Origin: Verrucomicrobiota bacterium | GTDB taxonomy: Bacteria > Verrucomicrobiota > Verrucomicrobiia > Chthoniobacterales > Terrimicrobiaceae | Direction: 5' to 3' | Assembly (NCBI GenBank): GCA_026398275.1 | Contig: JAPLTF010000014.1 | Coordinates: 24,713-88,712, forward strand | Length of the DNA: 64,000 nt | Shown: piece after piece, positions 29,720 through 39,608 of the stretch | How the letters are laid out: the number at the start of each line of letters is the position of its first letter | How positions within the stretch are numbered: the first letter of the stretch is position 1 | The notes under the pieces: model-generated | The model's database searches: none | What the model saw: the letters and a program-made list of their open reading frames with translations, nothing else | What the model was told of the DNA's origin: nothing | Program-made: the position numbers and the translations under genes

Positions 29720-31099
29720 TCAGAAGTGGATCGCGTGCCCCTGCGAGGCGTGCGCGGCCTCGTGGACGGCCTCGCTCAGAGTCGGGTGGGCGTGGATCGT
29801 GGCGATGAGCTCCTCGTAGGTCGCCTCCATGGTGATCGCGAGCCCGAGCTCGGCGATCATCTCGGTGGCGTCGGCACCGATGATGTGAGCGCCAAGGATC
29901 TCGCCGTGCTTTTCGCCGATGATGAGCTTCACGAAGCCCTCGCTCTCGCCGACGGCCTGGGCTTTGCCGCTCGCCATGAACGGAAATTTTCCGACCTTGA
30001 ACGCCAGTCCTTTTTCCTTCGCGGCGCGCTCGGTGAGCCCGACGCTGGCGACCTGCGGCTGGCAGTAGGTGCAGCCTGGGAAGACGCTGACCTTGCGGGG
30101 CTTCTTCCCGGCAAACATCCCCTCGACCGCCTGGACCGCCTCGAAGCTGGCGACATGGGCAAGCCACGGAGGCCCGATGATGTCTCCGGCCCCGTAGATC
30201 CCCTTGACGCTGGTCTCGTATTTGTCATCGGTCTTGATCCAGCCCTTCGCGTCGGTCTCGAGCTTGATTCCCTGCGGCATGAGCGGGCTCACGCCGATCG
30301 CGACAAGCGCGATGGCGGCCTCGATGGTCTCGTTGGCTTTTCCGCTCACGGCCAGGCGCACGCCCTTGTTCGTGGTCTCGGCCTTCTCGACCTTCGTGCC
30401 GGCAAGGATCTTGATCCCCTGCTTGGCGAGGGATTTTTCGAGCGTCACGCTGACTTCGGTATCCTCGATGGGGAGGATGTTCGGAAGCATTTCGACCAGC
30501 GTGACCTTCGTGCCGAAGGAGTTGAAAAAATACGCGAACTCGACCCCGATCGCACCGGCGCCGATGATGATGATGTCCTTCGGCTGCTCGGCGATCACCA
30601 TCGCCTGCTTGCTGCCGATGACGCTCTTGCCGTTGAAGGGAAACCCGGGCATCTCGCGGGCGACGACGCCGGTCGAAACCAGGATCTTCGCACCTTTGAT
30701 CTCCGACTTTTTGCCGTCCTTGTCAGTCACTTCGACGACCCCGGCCTTCGGGATCGCAGCCTCGCCGCGGATGTAGTCGACCTTGTTCTTTTTGAAGAGC
30801 ATCTCGATCCCGCCGGCGAGACGGTCCGCGACTTTGCGGCTGCGCCCGATGACCTTTTCCCACTCGTAGCTGAGCCCCTCGACCTTGATCCCGAAGTCGG
30901 CGGCGTGGCGGCTGAGAAGCTGGTAGACCTCGGCGTTTTTCAGGAGCGACTTCGTCGGGATGCACCCCCAGTTCAGGCAGGTTCCCCCGGCGCGGTCCAT
31001 CTCGACGCACGCCACTTTTTTTCCGAGCTGCGCCGCGCGGATCGCTCCCACGTATCCGGCAGGTCCGCCGCCCACAACAATCAAATCGTAATCAGCCAT
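29720..31099 (-). CDS. lpdA: Dihydrolipoyl dehydrogenase
   Basis: 'MADYDLIVVGGGPAGYVGAIRAAQLGKKVACVE...GGTCLNWGCIPTKSLL...HAHPTLSEAVHEAA', canonical. Confidence 0.95.
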   Translation of the reverse strand: MADYDLIVVGGGPAGYVGAIRAAQLGKKVACVEMDRAGGTCLNWGCIPTKSLLKNAEVYQLLSRHAADFGIKVEGLSYEWEKVIGRSRKVADRLAGGIEMLFKKNKVDYIRGEAAIPKAGVVEVTDKDGKKSEIKGAKILVSTGVVAREMPGFPFNGKSVIGSKQAMVIAEQPKDIIIIGAGAIGVEFAYFFNSFGTKVTLVEMLPNILPIEDTEVSVTLEKSLAKQGIKILAGTKVEKAETTNKGVRLAVSGKANETIEAAIALVAIGVSPLMPQGIKLETDAKGWIKTDDKYETSVKGIYGAGDIIGPPWLAHVASFEAVQAVEGMFAGKKPRKVSVFPGCTYCQPQVASVGLTERAAKEKGLAFKVGKFPFMASGKAQAVGESEGFVKLIIGEKHGEILGAHIIGADATEMIAELGLAITMEATYEELIATIHAHPTLSEAVHEAAHASQGHAIHF

Positions 31100-31283
31100 A
31101 TGTTTAAATGAAGCACATGGACCTTGAACGCAAACGGAACCGGTTGCAACTGCGAACCTCCCCAAACCCGCGCGAGTCCGGGCCCGTGCCAACCCGGAAT
31201 CTGTGCCGCCTGCGGGCGCGCCAGCGATCACCCGGGCGATTGATTTGCTTGCCCAACCGGACCGCAGCAGCCAGAAAGAAGCC

Positions 31284-31676
31284 ATGCGCCGACTGATCCT
31301 GCTGCTCGCGATTCTGTGTCCGGTTTTCATCCGGGCCGAACTCCCGCCCTCCGCCTACGAGAGGATGCAGAAGGCGGCAACGGACGTTGTCGAGATCGAG
31401 GTGCTCCGTGTGGACATCGAGCCGGGGGAGGCTCCAGGAAGCCAGAACCTCCACATCACGGCACTGGTCAACAAAGTCACGCGCACCACGAATGTGAAGG
31501 AGAACGATATCATCAAGATCCAGTATCTCGTCACCACGCGTGAAAAAGGGTGGGCGGGCCCCGGGGAAATTCCCATTCTTGAGGAGAAGCAAAAAACTCT
31601 GGCCTACCTCGTCAAGGACCCGGGCAGCGAGGAGTTTCACCCTGCCGCCGGGGCGATGAGCTTCCGCAATTTCTAG
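31284..31676 (+). CDS. Hypothetical exported protein
   Basis: Signal-peptide-like N-terminus 'MRRLILLLAILCPVFIRAELPPS'. No family recognised. Confidence 0.55.
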   Translation: MRRLILLLAILCPVFIRAELPPSAYERMQKAATDVVEIEVLRVDIEPGEAPGSQNLHITALVNKVTRTTNVKENDIIKIQYLVTTREKGWAGPGEIPILEEKQKTLAYLVKDPGSEEFHPAAGAMSFRNF

Positions 31677-31693
31677 AACGGTTTCCGTTTTCC

Positions 31694-31755
31694 TGGAGCC
31701 GCGGCGCTGTGTCGCCGCGTCGGCAGAACGCCTTGACACAGCAGGGCGGCTACAA
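31694..31755. repeat. Intergenic GC-rich palindrome with GGCGGCTACAA end
   Basis: 'GGAGCCGCGGCGCTGTGTCGCCGCGTCGG...ACACAGCAGGGCGGCTACAATTCC'. Confidence 0.45.
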
Positions 31756-31835
31756 TTCCAGCGGCCACGATATTTGTTAAACCGCTCCAGTCATACCAAC
31801 CCGCGATGGTAGGGATGCCGCGCGGGCGGGAGCCA

Positions 31836-32150
31836 TCAATCCAGGAACGAGCAGACGTATTGACAGATCCCGTCGTTCACGGTGATCGTGAAGCCGGAAT
31901 TGGCGGGCACGCGGAATTCGGTGCCGGATGCGTAGGAGGATTTCAGCTCCGTGCCGTCGGGGACGACCGAGCAGCAGCCGTCCACGATCTGCATGAGCTC
32001 CGCCGCGGCTGTCCCGAAGTGGTATGTCCCGGGATAGATGAGGCCGAGGGTGCGCTTCGATCCGTCCGCCGAGAGGATCGTATGCGAGACAACGCGTCCC
32101 TCGAAATAGACGTTGGCTTTTGCGACAGCGGTGACGTTTGGGAATTCCAT
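31836..32150 (-). CDS. ppnP: Pyrimidine/purine nucleoside phosphorylase (DUF1255/PpnP family)
   Basis: 'MEFPNVTAVAKANVYFEGRVVSHTILSADGSKRTLGLIYPGTYHFGTAAAELMQI...FRVPANSGFTITV'. Confidence 0.9.
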   Translation of the reverse strand: MEFPNVTAVAKANVYFEGRVVSHTILSADGSKRTLGLIYPGTYHFGTAAAELMQIVDGCCSVVPDGTELKSSYASGTEFRVPANSGFTITVNDGICQYVCSFLD

Positions 32151-32187
32151 GCCCTGCAAATGGCGGAAGGAGGCGCGGCTTGGCAAG

Positions 32188-33378
32188 TCAATAAAACCGG
32201 TGCGGCGCCATCACGGGCTGCCGCTGCGTCAGGCGTTCGACGAAGCGCTCCCATGAGGCCTGGCCGGCGAGAATTTCGATTTCCACCCGCAGGTAATACA
32301 CCGGGACCTCCGGCTCCAGGATGCGCGGGATGCGGACGGCGTCTTTCTCGGTGGTCAGGATCGCGTCCAGCTCCCGGCGGCCGCACCGGCGGATGAACGA
32401 CTCGATCTCCTTCGGCGTGAACCGGTGGTGGTCGGCGTAGGATTTCGAGATTTCGATCTCGGCGTCGAGTTTTCTGAGGGCGTTCTCGAAGCTTTCCGGG
32501 ACGGCGATCCCGCAGATCGAGCCGATGCGCAGGCCGCGCAGAAACTCGAGCGGCTTGATCTCGCCGGTCACAAAGTTCCGGAGGTGCTTCGGCCGGTGCG
32601 AGCATTCGATGATGTCGGCGGTGCGGTTGTATCCGCGGATGCGTTTGATGATATCCGTGTTGTCCGTGCCGTCGCATTTCGTGAGAAAAATGTGGGTGGC
32701 GCGGCAGAGATGGCGCGGAGACTCGCGCAGCGTGCCGCGCGGGAGCAGAAACTCGTTTCCGAACGGGGCCTGCCGGTCGACGAGAACCACCTCCAGCCCG
32801 TGGCGCATTCGGATGTATTGGAACCCGTCGTCCAGGATCAGGGTGTCCGCCTGGAATTCCTTCACGGCGTAAGCGCCGCTCTTGACGCGGTCGCGGTCGA
32901 CAAGGACCACGACCCCGCGAAGGTTGTTCGCGAGCATGAACGGCTCGTCGCCGGCGGTCCGCGAATCGAGCAGCAGGGACTGGCCGTCGCTGACGACGCG
33001 CGGGATGAACACCGCTTTCTTCTTTGTGATTTTATCGGCCAGCCGCAGGAGCAGCGGGCGAGGGACGCTCTTGTATCCGCGGCTGAGGATGGCGACGCGG
33101 CGTCCGCCTTCCTGGAGCGCGCGGGCGAGGAGTTCGACGACCGGCGTCTTGCCGGTGCCTCCGACGGTCAGGTTCCCCACGCTGATCACGAGGCAGCCGT
33201 GGGAGTGGCTCCGGAAAACCCGGTTCCTGTAGAGGGCGAGCCGGGTATTGACGGCCCCTCGGTAAAACCACGACAGGATCCACAGGAGCCCCCGCAGCAG
33301 ATCGGCGCGACGGCCATACCGCCGGTCGAGAATGACGTCGATCAGAAAGGATTCGAGCCCCTCGATCCAACGTCTCAT
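32188..33378 (-). CDS. lpxK: Tetraacyldisaccharide 4'-kinase
   Basis: 'VISVGNLTVGGTGKTPVVELLARAL', 'LILDDGFQYIRMRHGLEVVLVDRQAPFGNEFLLPRGTLRE'. Start at 33378. Confidence 0.93.
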   Translation of the reverse strand: MRRWIEGLESFLIDVILDRRYGRRADLLRGLLWILSWFYRGAVNTRLALYRNRVFRSHSHGCLVISVGNLTVGGTGKTPVVELLARALQEGGRRVAILSRGYKSVPRPLLLRLADKITKKKAVFIPRVVSDGQSLLLDSRTAGDEPFMLANNLRGVVVLVDRDRVKSGAYAVKEFQADTLILDDGFQYIRMRHGLEVVLVDRQAPFGNEFLLPRGTLRESPRHLCRATHIFLTKCDGTDNTDIIKRIRGYNRTADIIECSHRPKHLRNFVTGEIKPLEFLRGLRIGSICGIAVPESFENALRKLDAEIEISKSYADHHRFTPKEIESFIRRCGRRELDAILTTEKDAVRIPRILEPEVPVYYLRVEIEILAGQASWERFVERLTQRQPVMAPHRFY

Positions 33379-34217
33379 GGGAGGATTTGGACGCCGGCAT
33401 TGTCGGCGCCCACGACGACGGCCACCGCGGAATCCAGCTCCGACCCCACAATCATCGCATTCGCCACGTTTTCCGGGTTGCCGAGGGTCGCGCAAGCGAT
33501 TGTGGATCCCGAGCCGCTGAGCCAGCCCCCGAGCGCTCCCGCTTTGCAGGCGGCCTGGATAACGGGGGAGAGAAACGGGATGAGCGGCTCGCGGTAGGGC
33601 TGGTGGAGGCGGTCGCCAAAACACCCTGCAAGGCTCCGGTAATTCCGGGTTGCAAACGCCGCGGAGATCGCCGCCGCGCACCCGGCGCTGAAGACCGCAT
33701 CGCGCAGGGGAATTTTCCCCGGCAGGGCTTCCCTGGCCGCAGGGGTGGAGATTTCAAACTCAGGAATCAACAGGGCAAAGCGCAGGGTTTTTTCAATCTT
33801 GTAGCGCTGGAGCCGGCCCACGGGAGGGGCGATCGTGAATCCCCCGAACGCGGCCGCCGCGGCATTGTCCGGATGCCCCTCCAGCATGGCGCAGAGACGA
33901 AATATGCCGGTCCGGCCAAGCGGACGCCCGGCCAGCTCGTTCAGTCCATGCAGCACGCCGAGCCGGACGGTGACGCTGCTGCCGAGGCCGCGGGAGCGCG
34001 GCACCGAGCCCTCGACCTCCCAGTGAAACGCAAACGCCCGGATCCCGGCCTCGCGAAAAAAGAGCTCTGCCGCCTCCTCCGCCATCTCGCCCTTCGCCGG
34101 CCCCCGCCCGCGCCGCACGGTCGTCGTATTGTAGAGCCGGAGAGCAATTCCCAGGCAGTCAAAACCCGGGCCCAGATTCGCCGTCGAGGCGGGAACACGC
34201 ACGCGCACTTCATTCAT
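33375..34217 (-). CDS. thrB: Homoserine kinase (GHMP family)
   Basis: 'VRVPASTANLGPGFDCLGIALRLYN', 'RSRGLGSSVTVRLGVLHGLNEL', 'LGGWLSGSGSTIACA'. Confidence 0.9.
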   Translation of the reverse strand: MNEVRVRVPASTANLGPGFDCLGIALRLYNTTTVRRGRGPAKGEMAEEAAELFFREAGIRAFAFHWEVEGSVPRSRGLGSSVTVRLGVLHGLNELAGRPLGRTGIFRLCAMLEGHPDNAAAAAFGGFTIAPPVGRLQRYKIEKTLRFALLIPEFEISTPAAREALPGKIPLRDAVFSAGCAAAISAAFATRNYRSLAGCFGDRLHQPYREPLIPFLSPVIQAACKAGALGGWLSGSGSTIACATLGNPENVANAMIVGSELDSAVAVVVGADNAGVQILP

Positions 34218-34266
34218 GCGCCGGATCATGCCGCAACAACCCGCACCCGGAAAAGAACATATCTAC

Positions 34267-35802
34267 TCACATCATCTGCGCGCCCATCTCGGCGAGGGCG
34301 CTGCGCTCGCCTTTGCTGAGCGAGATGTGGGCGGTGATGCTCTGGCCGCGGAGGCGGTTGCGGGCGTAGACGAGCCCGTTCGAGCGGCTGTCCACGTAGG
34401 GATTGTCGATCTGGGCGGGGTCGCCGACCATCACGAGCTTCGAGCCTTTGGACATGCGGGTGACGACGGTTTTGGCCTCGAGCGGGGTGAGTTGCTGCGC
34501 CTCGTCGAGGACGAAGAACCGGTTCGGGATCGAGCGGCCGCGGATGTAGCAGAGGGCTTCAATCTCCAGGAGTCCGCGTTCGATCAGCTGCTCATACGGT
34601 TTGACGACCGCATGGTGGGCGTGCGGGTTGGGATGCGCGTGAGGCTGGTGGTGATCCTGCTTTTTGCGGTCGGAGGCGTTGCGGGGCTTGCCCTCGGGCG
34701 GCGGAGGGTTCAGCGGCAGGAGCACTTCGAAGGCATCGTAGATCGACTGCAGCCACGGATGCATTTTTTCCTGGAGGGTTCCCGGCAGGAATCCGAGCGT
34801 GTCGCCCATCGCCACGACCGGGCGGCTGACGGTCATGCCATTGAAAACCCGCTGGCCGGTGAGGTAGAGCCCGGCGGCGACGGCGAGCAGGGTCTTGCCG
34901 GTTCCGGCCTGGCCATAGCAGGTGATGAGCGAGATGTCCGGGTCGAGCAGCGCGTCCAGAAAGCACTGCTGCCCGGGATTGGCCGGCCGGAGCTCGATCC
35001 CCTTCGGCATCTGCAGGGTCGGCGGGATATTGAGCCGCACGAAATGCCCGTTGCCCATGTGCCGGGCGGGCATCAGCTTGTGCGCATCCACCGCGAGCAG
35101 GACGTATTCGTTGAGCTCGATCGGGCCGGTGCGCGAGGCGTCGAGATCCAGCGAGCGCGAGCTTCCGAACCTCTGGAGCTCATGCGCCTCGACCTGGATC
35201 GAGCGGGTGTCGTATCCCTCCGCATCCTTAACCGCGACCTTGTCGTTGAGGTAATCCTCGCACGTCAGCCCGATGGCCATCGCCTTGAGCTGCATATTGA
35301 GGTCCTTGGTCACCAGAATCGTCTGGCGGTCCTCGTTTTCCTGGAGCGACAGGCAGGCGCCCATGATCCGGTGATCCATCCGCTCCTGGTCGGGAAAAAT
35401 TTTCAAAAACCGCCGCATAGCGGGCGACGTCCCGCTTTTTCCGAGGGCCTCGTTGATGAGGATCCGCACCGATCCCCCGCCGGCGGTCGTGACCCCGCGG
35501 GTGACTTTTTTCGCATTCTGCCCGAAGACCTGATTGAGAAAACGGTGGACCTTCCGGGCATTCGCCCCGCGCTCGGTCTGCTCGTTTTTGAACCGGTCCA
35601 GCTCGGACAGCACCTCGACCGGGATGAACACGTGGTTGTTCTCAAACCGGTTGATGCTGTGCGGATCGTGAAGCAGGACGTTCGTGTCGATGACGAAGTT
35701 CTTCACGGCTCCCGCCGCCGGCCGCCGGCCCGAAGATTTTTCGACGCTCGGAAAAAACAGACTTTGCTCCTCGGGGGATTCGATCGCGGATGGCAGATGC
35801 AT
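34267..35802 (-). CDS. PhoH family protein with N-terminal PIN domain
   Basis: 'NFVIDTNVLLHDPHSINRFENNHVFIPVEVLSELDRFK' (PIN) plus 'LITCYGQAGTGKTLLAVAAGL...FFVLDEAQQLTPLEAKTVVTRMSKGSKLVMVGDPAQID' (PhoH). Confidence 0.93.
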   Translation of the reverse strand: MHLPSAIESPEEQSLFFPSVEKSSGRRPAAGAVKNFVIDTNVLLHDPHSINRFENNHVFIPVEVLSELDRFKNEQTERGANARKVHRFLNQVFGQNAKKVTRGVTTAGGGSVRILINEALGKSGTSPAMRRFLKIFPDQERMDHRIMGACLSLQENEDRQTILVTKDLNMQLKAMAIGLTCEDYLNDKVAVKDAEGYDTRSIQVEAHELQRFGSSRSLDLDASRTGPIELNEYVLLAVDAHKLMPARHMGNGHFVRLNIPPTLQMPKGIELRPANPGQQCFLDALLDPDISLITCYGQAGTGKTLLAVAAGLYLTGQRVFNGMTVSRPVVAMGDTLGFLPGTLQEKMHPWLQSIYDAFEVLLPLNPPPPEGKPRNASDRKKQDHHQPHAHPNPHAHHAVVKPYEQLIERGLLEIEALCYIRGRSIPNRFFVLDEAQQLTPLEAKTVVTRMSKGSKLVMVGDPAQIDNPYVDSRSNGLVYARNRLRGQSITAHISLSKGERSALAEMGAQMM

Positions 35803-36109
35803 GGGCTTGGTTAGGGAGAGGGGGTTTGGTGGGTTGAGGATGGAAATTGGAGAAGCTGGCCGCTTGGGAGGTGACCGGAACGGGGGGCTCTCGAAAAAAA
35901 TGAGGCGGAGAGCCAAGAAATCCAAGTCAGGGTGCCCGTGGGATTCCCGACACAGATCGAAGCGTTCTGGAAGTCAGAGCGGTTCAAGAGGCCTCTGTAT
36001 CGCACCTCTTGCGAACTGGCGCAATCCCAAACTTTGCGGTTCGCAAAAAAAGCGAACACAAGCGGTGGTGGTCGGGACTCCGAACCGCAGAAAATCCCCT
36101 GTTTTCCGC

Positions 36110-36964
36110 TCAACGACTCTCTGAATAGTCGGTAGGCTCACCGACCGCCGCCCAGGCATCGAGTTCGCGTTGTGCGGCCGCGATTTTTTTCCGTGATTTG
36201 TCGGTCGCATATTTGCCCAGCACAAGCCGAAGTGGAGGCCGATCCGAGAGGACCGCTGCAATGATGGCTTCGGCTGCTTTTTCCGGATCGCCGGGCTGTT
36301 TGCCCTCCATGTTCTCGAGATAGTGGGCAAACTTTCCACTCGTCGGGGCGTAATCCGCCATCACTCGATCAGCCCTCTCCTGCGACCGGGTGAGGAAATC
36401 GGTGCGAAACGGCCCGGGCTGCACGAGCAGGACCTTCAGGCCGAGCGGCCGAACCTCTGCCGCCAGCGCCTCGGAAGCGCCTTCGAGTGCCCACTTCGTC
36501 GCGCCGTATATGGAAAAGCCCGCGTAATTCGAAATGACCGCGGCCGCGCTGATATTGACGATATGCCCGCTGCCCTGCGCGCGCAGAATCGGCAATGCCG
36601 CGCGGATCACGCGCAGAGCGCCGAAGAAATTGGTTTCAAAATTGCGCGCGATCTGCTCGTCGCCCAATTCCTCCAGCGCGCCGACCAGCCCGTAGCCGGC
36701 ATTGTTCACAACGACATCGAGCCTGCCAAACGCGGACGCCGCCTCTGCGACGACGGCTTGCACCTGATCCGGCAACGTGACATCGAGCGCAAACGCACGG
36801 CAGTGCGCGGGATGGCCTGCCACCAGATCGGCAAGCGTGTCCGGCTGCCGGGCAGTGGCCACGACACGATGGCCCCGGGCCAGAGCACGCAGCGCAAGCG
36901 CGCGGCCGAGTCCGCTCGAGCAACCGGTGATGAACCATACCGGGGAAATGCTTTGTTCGTTCAT
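36110..36964 (-). CDS. Short-chain dehydrogenase/reductase
   Basis: 'PVWFITGCSSGLGRALALRALARGHRVVATAR', 'VVNNAGYGLVGALEEL', 'YGATKWALEGASEAL'. Confidence 0.92.
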   Translation of the reverse strand: MNEQSISPVWFITGCSSGLGRALALRALARGHRVVATARQPDTLADLVAGHPAHCRAFALDVTLPDQVQAVVAEAASAFGRLDVVVNNAGYGLVGALEELGDEQIARNFETNFFGALRVIRAALPILRAQGSGHIVNISAAAVISNYAGFSIYGATKWALEGASEALAAEVRPLGLKVLLVQPGPFRTDFLTRSQERADRVMADYAPTSGKFAHYLENMEGKQPGDPEKAAEAIIAAVLSDRPPLRLVLGKYATDKSRKKIAAAQRELDAWAAVGEPTDYSESR

Positions 36965-37770
36965 GAGGAAAATGCTTTCGCAGGTGCGCCGGTTTTGAGG
37001 GGACTCAACGGAAAGATGGAAACGTCCACCGCCGCGGCGCCGAGCAGCGAGACAGGTTCGCCGGTCAGGAAAAATCCCGCCTGCCGGCCCGGCCCGGCCG
37101 AAAACTGCGTGACCTCGGGGGCGAAGAGCCGGTATGGCGCATGATGCACACGTCCCTCGAACAGCCGGCCTGCCGGGTCGGCGGCAAAAAGCAGGTAGCG
37201 CTCGGCCAAAAAGAATTCGAGCGAACCCGGCTGGGCGGGCGAGGATCCGGGTCCGGATCTCCAGGCATATTCGCAAACCGGCGCGCCTGCCGCGCAGCGC
37301 TGCGATCTGTAAAAGACCGTTCCGTCGCGAATCCCCGACGACATCTCCGCATGAAAATACGGGAGGTGGAAAAAGCGCCTCGCAAGGGACACCGCGACCG
37401 GTTGGTTGCAGTCCAGCGAGTAAAACCAAACGCCCGGACGGCCCCCGGCATCAAAAACGTAAGTCCGCACGTTGAGTTCAAGAAACCAGGAAATCGCTGG
37501 AAGCGGCGGTAGCCAAGCCGGACGGACGCGCTGCATAAAAAATGGCACGACACCGAGATAGGCATCGCCTTCGAACGTATCGACAAACAATCCCGGCGGC
37601 AGCGTCGCCTGAATCTCCGCCGCGGCGATTTTCCAGTGACAAAAGAGCAAATGGTTCCAGCGTTGCCGGCCGACCACGAACGATGCGGGTCGCTCGCGCA
37701 GCGCCAGCCGCTGCGCCATGGACGGCTGTTCACTCAGGTTCGCCGGAAAAGACTCGGAACAAATCGTCAC
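36961..37770 (-). CDS. DUF2071/YqjF family protein
   Basis: 'WNHLLFCHWKIAAAEIQATLPPGLFVDTFEGDAYLGVVPFFMQRVRPAWLPP...ELNVRTYVFD'. Confidence 0.85.
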   Translation of the reverse strand: MTICSESFPANLSEQPSMAQRLALRERPASFVVGRQRWNHLLFCHWKIAAAEIQATLPPGLFVDTFEGDAYLGVVPFFMQRVRPAWLPPLPAISWFLELNVRTYVFDAGGRPGVWFYSLDCNQPVAVSLARRFFHLPYFHAEMSSGIRDGTVFYRSQRCAAGAPVCEYAWRSGPGSSPAQPGSLEFFLAERYLLFAADPAGRLFEGRVHHAPYRLFAPEVTQFSAGPGRQAGFFLTGEPVSLLGAAAVDVSIFPLSPLKTGAPAKAFSS

Positions 37771-37828
37771 ACTGGGAGCAGTATCACGATCAGCGGGAAT
37801 AACAACGGGGCAGACCTATTGGCTCCCT

Positions 37829-38227
37829 TCAGCCATGTGCCGGCCGTCGCTTTTCCAGAACCAGTCGGGTGCCCTTCGCCTGCGGCAGGTAGGCGACATG
37901 GTCGAAGGCCTGCTGGATGATATGGACGCCGAGGCCGCCGGGGCGGATGTCCTCGAGCTTGCGGCTCTTGATTTTCTTTGGATCGCAGGAGCGGCCGTAA
38001 TCGCGGAGGACAAACCGGACGAGCTTGTGCAGGCCGGTCATCTCGAGCCGCACCGGTTTGCATTCGTGGGCGTATGCGTGGCGGATCACGTTCGTGCAGG
38101 CCTCATCGAGGGCGAGCACCATCAGCTCGGTCGCGCACTCATCGAAGCCATTCTTTGCCAGAAACCCCCGCACCGCTTTGCGAACCTTTGCGAGGTGGCA
38201 TGTGTCGCTTGTGAAGGTGATTTTCAT
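37829..38227 (-). CDS. Anti-sigma regulatory factor, RsbW-like histidine-kinase-like ATPase
   Basis: 'VLALDEACTNVIRHAYA' and 'RPGGLGVHIIQQAFDHVAY', GHKL N and G boxes. Confidence 0.88.
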   Translation of the reverse strand: MKITFTSDTCHLAKVRKAVRGFLAKNGFDECATELMVLALDEACTNVIRHAYAHECKPVRLEMTGLHKLVRFVLRDYGRSCDPKKIKSRKLEDIRPGGLGVHIIQQAFDHVAYLPQAKGTRLVLEKRRPAHG

Positions 38228-39495
38228 TCGAAGCCTCCCACAAGAACCGTCAGGTCATCGAGCTGGCGTCCGTCCCCGCGGTGCCGGAGTTCGGCATTCA
38301 CAAGCCGGTTGAGGAGGGTAACCGTGTCGGCGGCCGGCCCGGATGCATGATCGAGCAGGCCTTCGTCGAACTGCGAATCCCCGCCTTCCTTGCGCGACTC
38401 GCTGAGACCGTCAGTGTAGACAACGATTCGATCCCCCGGCCCCAGAACCAGTGCCCCGTGGTGGTAGCCGGCATTCGGGAGGATCCCCAGCGGCAGCGCG
38501 GCGGGAGTCTCGATCCTCATCGCCGAGCCGTTGGCCTTGACCAGCAGCGGCTGGCAATGTCCCGCGCTCGCGATCTCCACCCGGCGGGTGGCGGGGATCA
38601 TCCGGCCGATGATCGTCGTGACAAACATCCCGCGGATAACGTTCGCATAGAGAGTTTCGTTCAGCCGGGCGAGCGCGGTGTCCGGGCCGGTCGTCCCGGC
38701 GAGGACGAACTGCATCGCACTCAGCGTCTGCGCCATGAGCAGCGCGGCGGAGATCCCCTTTCCCGACACATCGCCGATCGCGAAGCAGATCTCATCGGCG
38801 TTGCGCACAAACACCCCGTAAAAATCTCCGCCGACATTCGCGGCCGGGCTGTTGTGGGCGGAAAACACCGCGCCCTGAACGTCCTTGGGGATCGCGCGGG
38901 AGAGCAGCTCGCTCTGGATCTCGGCTGCAATCGCGAGATCGCGCTCGACCCGCTCCTGCGCGCGGATTTTTTCCAGCGTCCGAAGCTTTTCAATCGCGGT
39001 CGCCGTCAGGTTGGCATACGCGCAGAACCCCTCGAAATCCTCCGCCTCGAAGGCCGGCTTCTCGCGTGGGTTCAGGACTTGCAGGACCCCGAGGATCTGG
39101 GACTCGCTCTTCAGCGGCACGCAGATGATCGAGCGCGTGATGAACCCGGTCTTTTTGTCCGCCTCCTTGAAAAACCTCTCGTCCTGGTAGGCATCCGGGA
39201 TCAGCAGCGGCTCGTCGTGCTCGAAGACCCATCCGGCGATCCCCTTGCCGCGCGGAATCGAAAGTTTCGGCTCGACGTAGCCGGTTTCGCCGCGGGTCGC
39301 GATCGCGAGCTCCAGGCCCCCGGTTTCCGGATCCACCAGAAACAACGACGCCGCCTCCGCACGGATCACCCGCCGCGCCACGTCGAGGATCGCCCGCAGC
39401 AGCTCGCCGTAGTCGGTGATCGAATTGATCAGCCCGCTGACTTCGACGAGCCCTTTGTAAATCTGCAGGGATTTGCGGAGGGATTCATCCGGCAT
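38224..39495 (-). CDS. GAF domain plus SpoIIE/PP2C-type serine phosphatase (RsbU-like)
   Basis: GAF-like N-terminus; 'AAEIQSELLSRAIP', 'ANVGGDFYGVF', 'FAIGDVSGKGISAALLMAQT', 'DRIVVYTDGLSESR'. Confidence 0.9.
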   Translation of the reverse strand: MPDESLRKSLQIYKGLVEVSGLINSITDYGELLRAILDVARRVIRAEAASLFLVDPETGGLELAIATRGETGYVEPKLSIPRGKGIAGWVFEHDEPLLIPDAYQDERFFKEADKKTGFITRSIICVPLKSESQILGVLQVLNPREKPAFEAEDFEGFCAYANLTATAIEKLRTLEKIRAQERVERDLAIAAEIQSELLSRAIPKDVQGAVFSAHNSPAANVGGDFYGVFVRNADEICFAIGDVSGKGISAALLMAQTLSAMQFVLAGTTGPDTALARLNETLYANVIRGMFVTTIIGRMIPATRRVEIASAGHCQPLLVKANGSAMRIETPAALPLGILPNAGYHHGALVLGPGDRIVVYTDGLSESRKEGGDSQFDEGLLDHASGPAADTVTLLNRLVNAELRHRGDGRQLDDLTVLVGGFE

Positions 39496-39608
39496 GCCCG
39501 GAATGTTTCACAGCGGATCGCACATTGCCAGCCTCCGATGATCGCCGGGACAGAAACCGCGTCGATTTTCCATTGGAAGAAATCCGCCTCATGGTGAATG
39601 ATGCCGGC

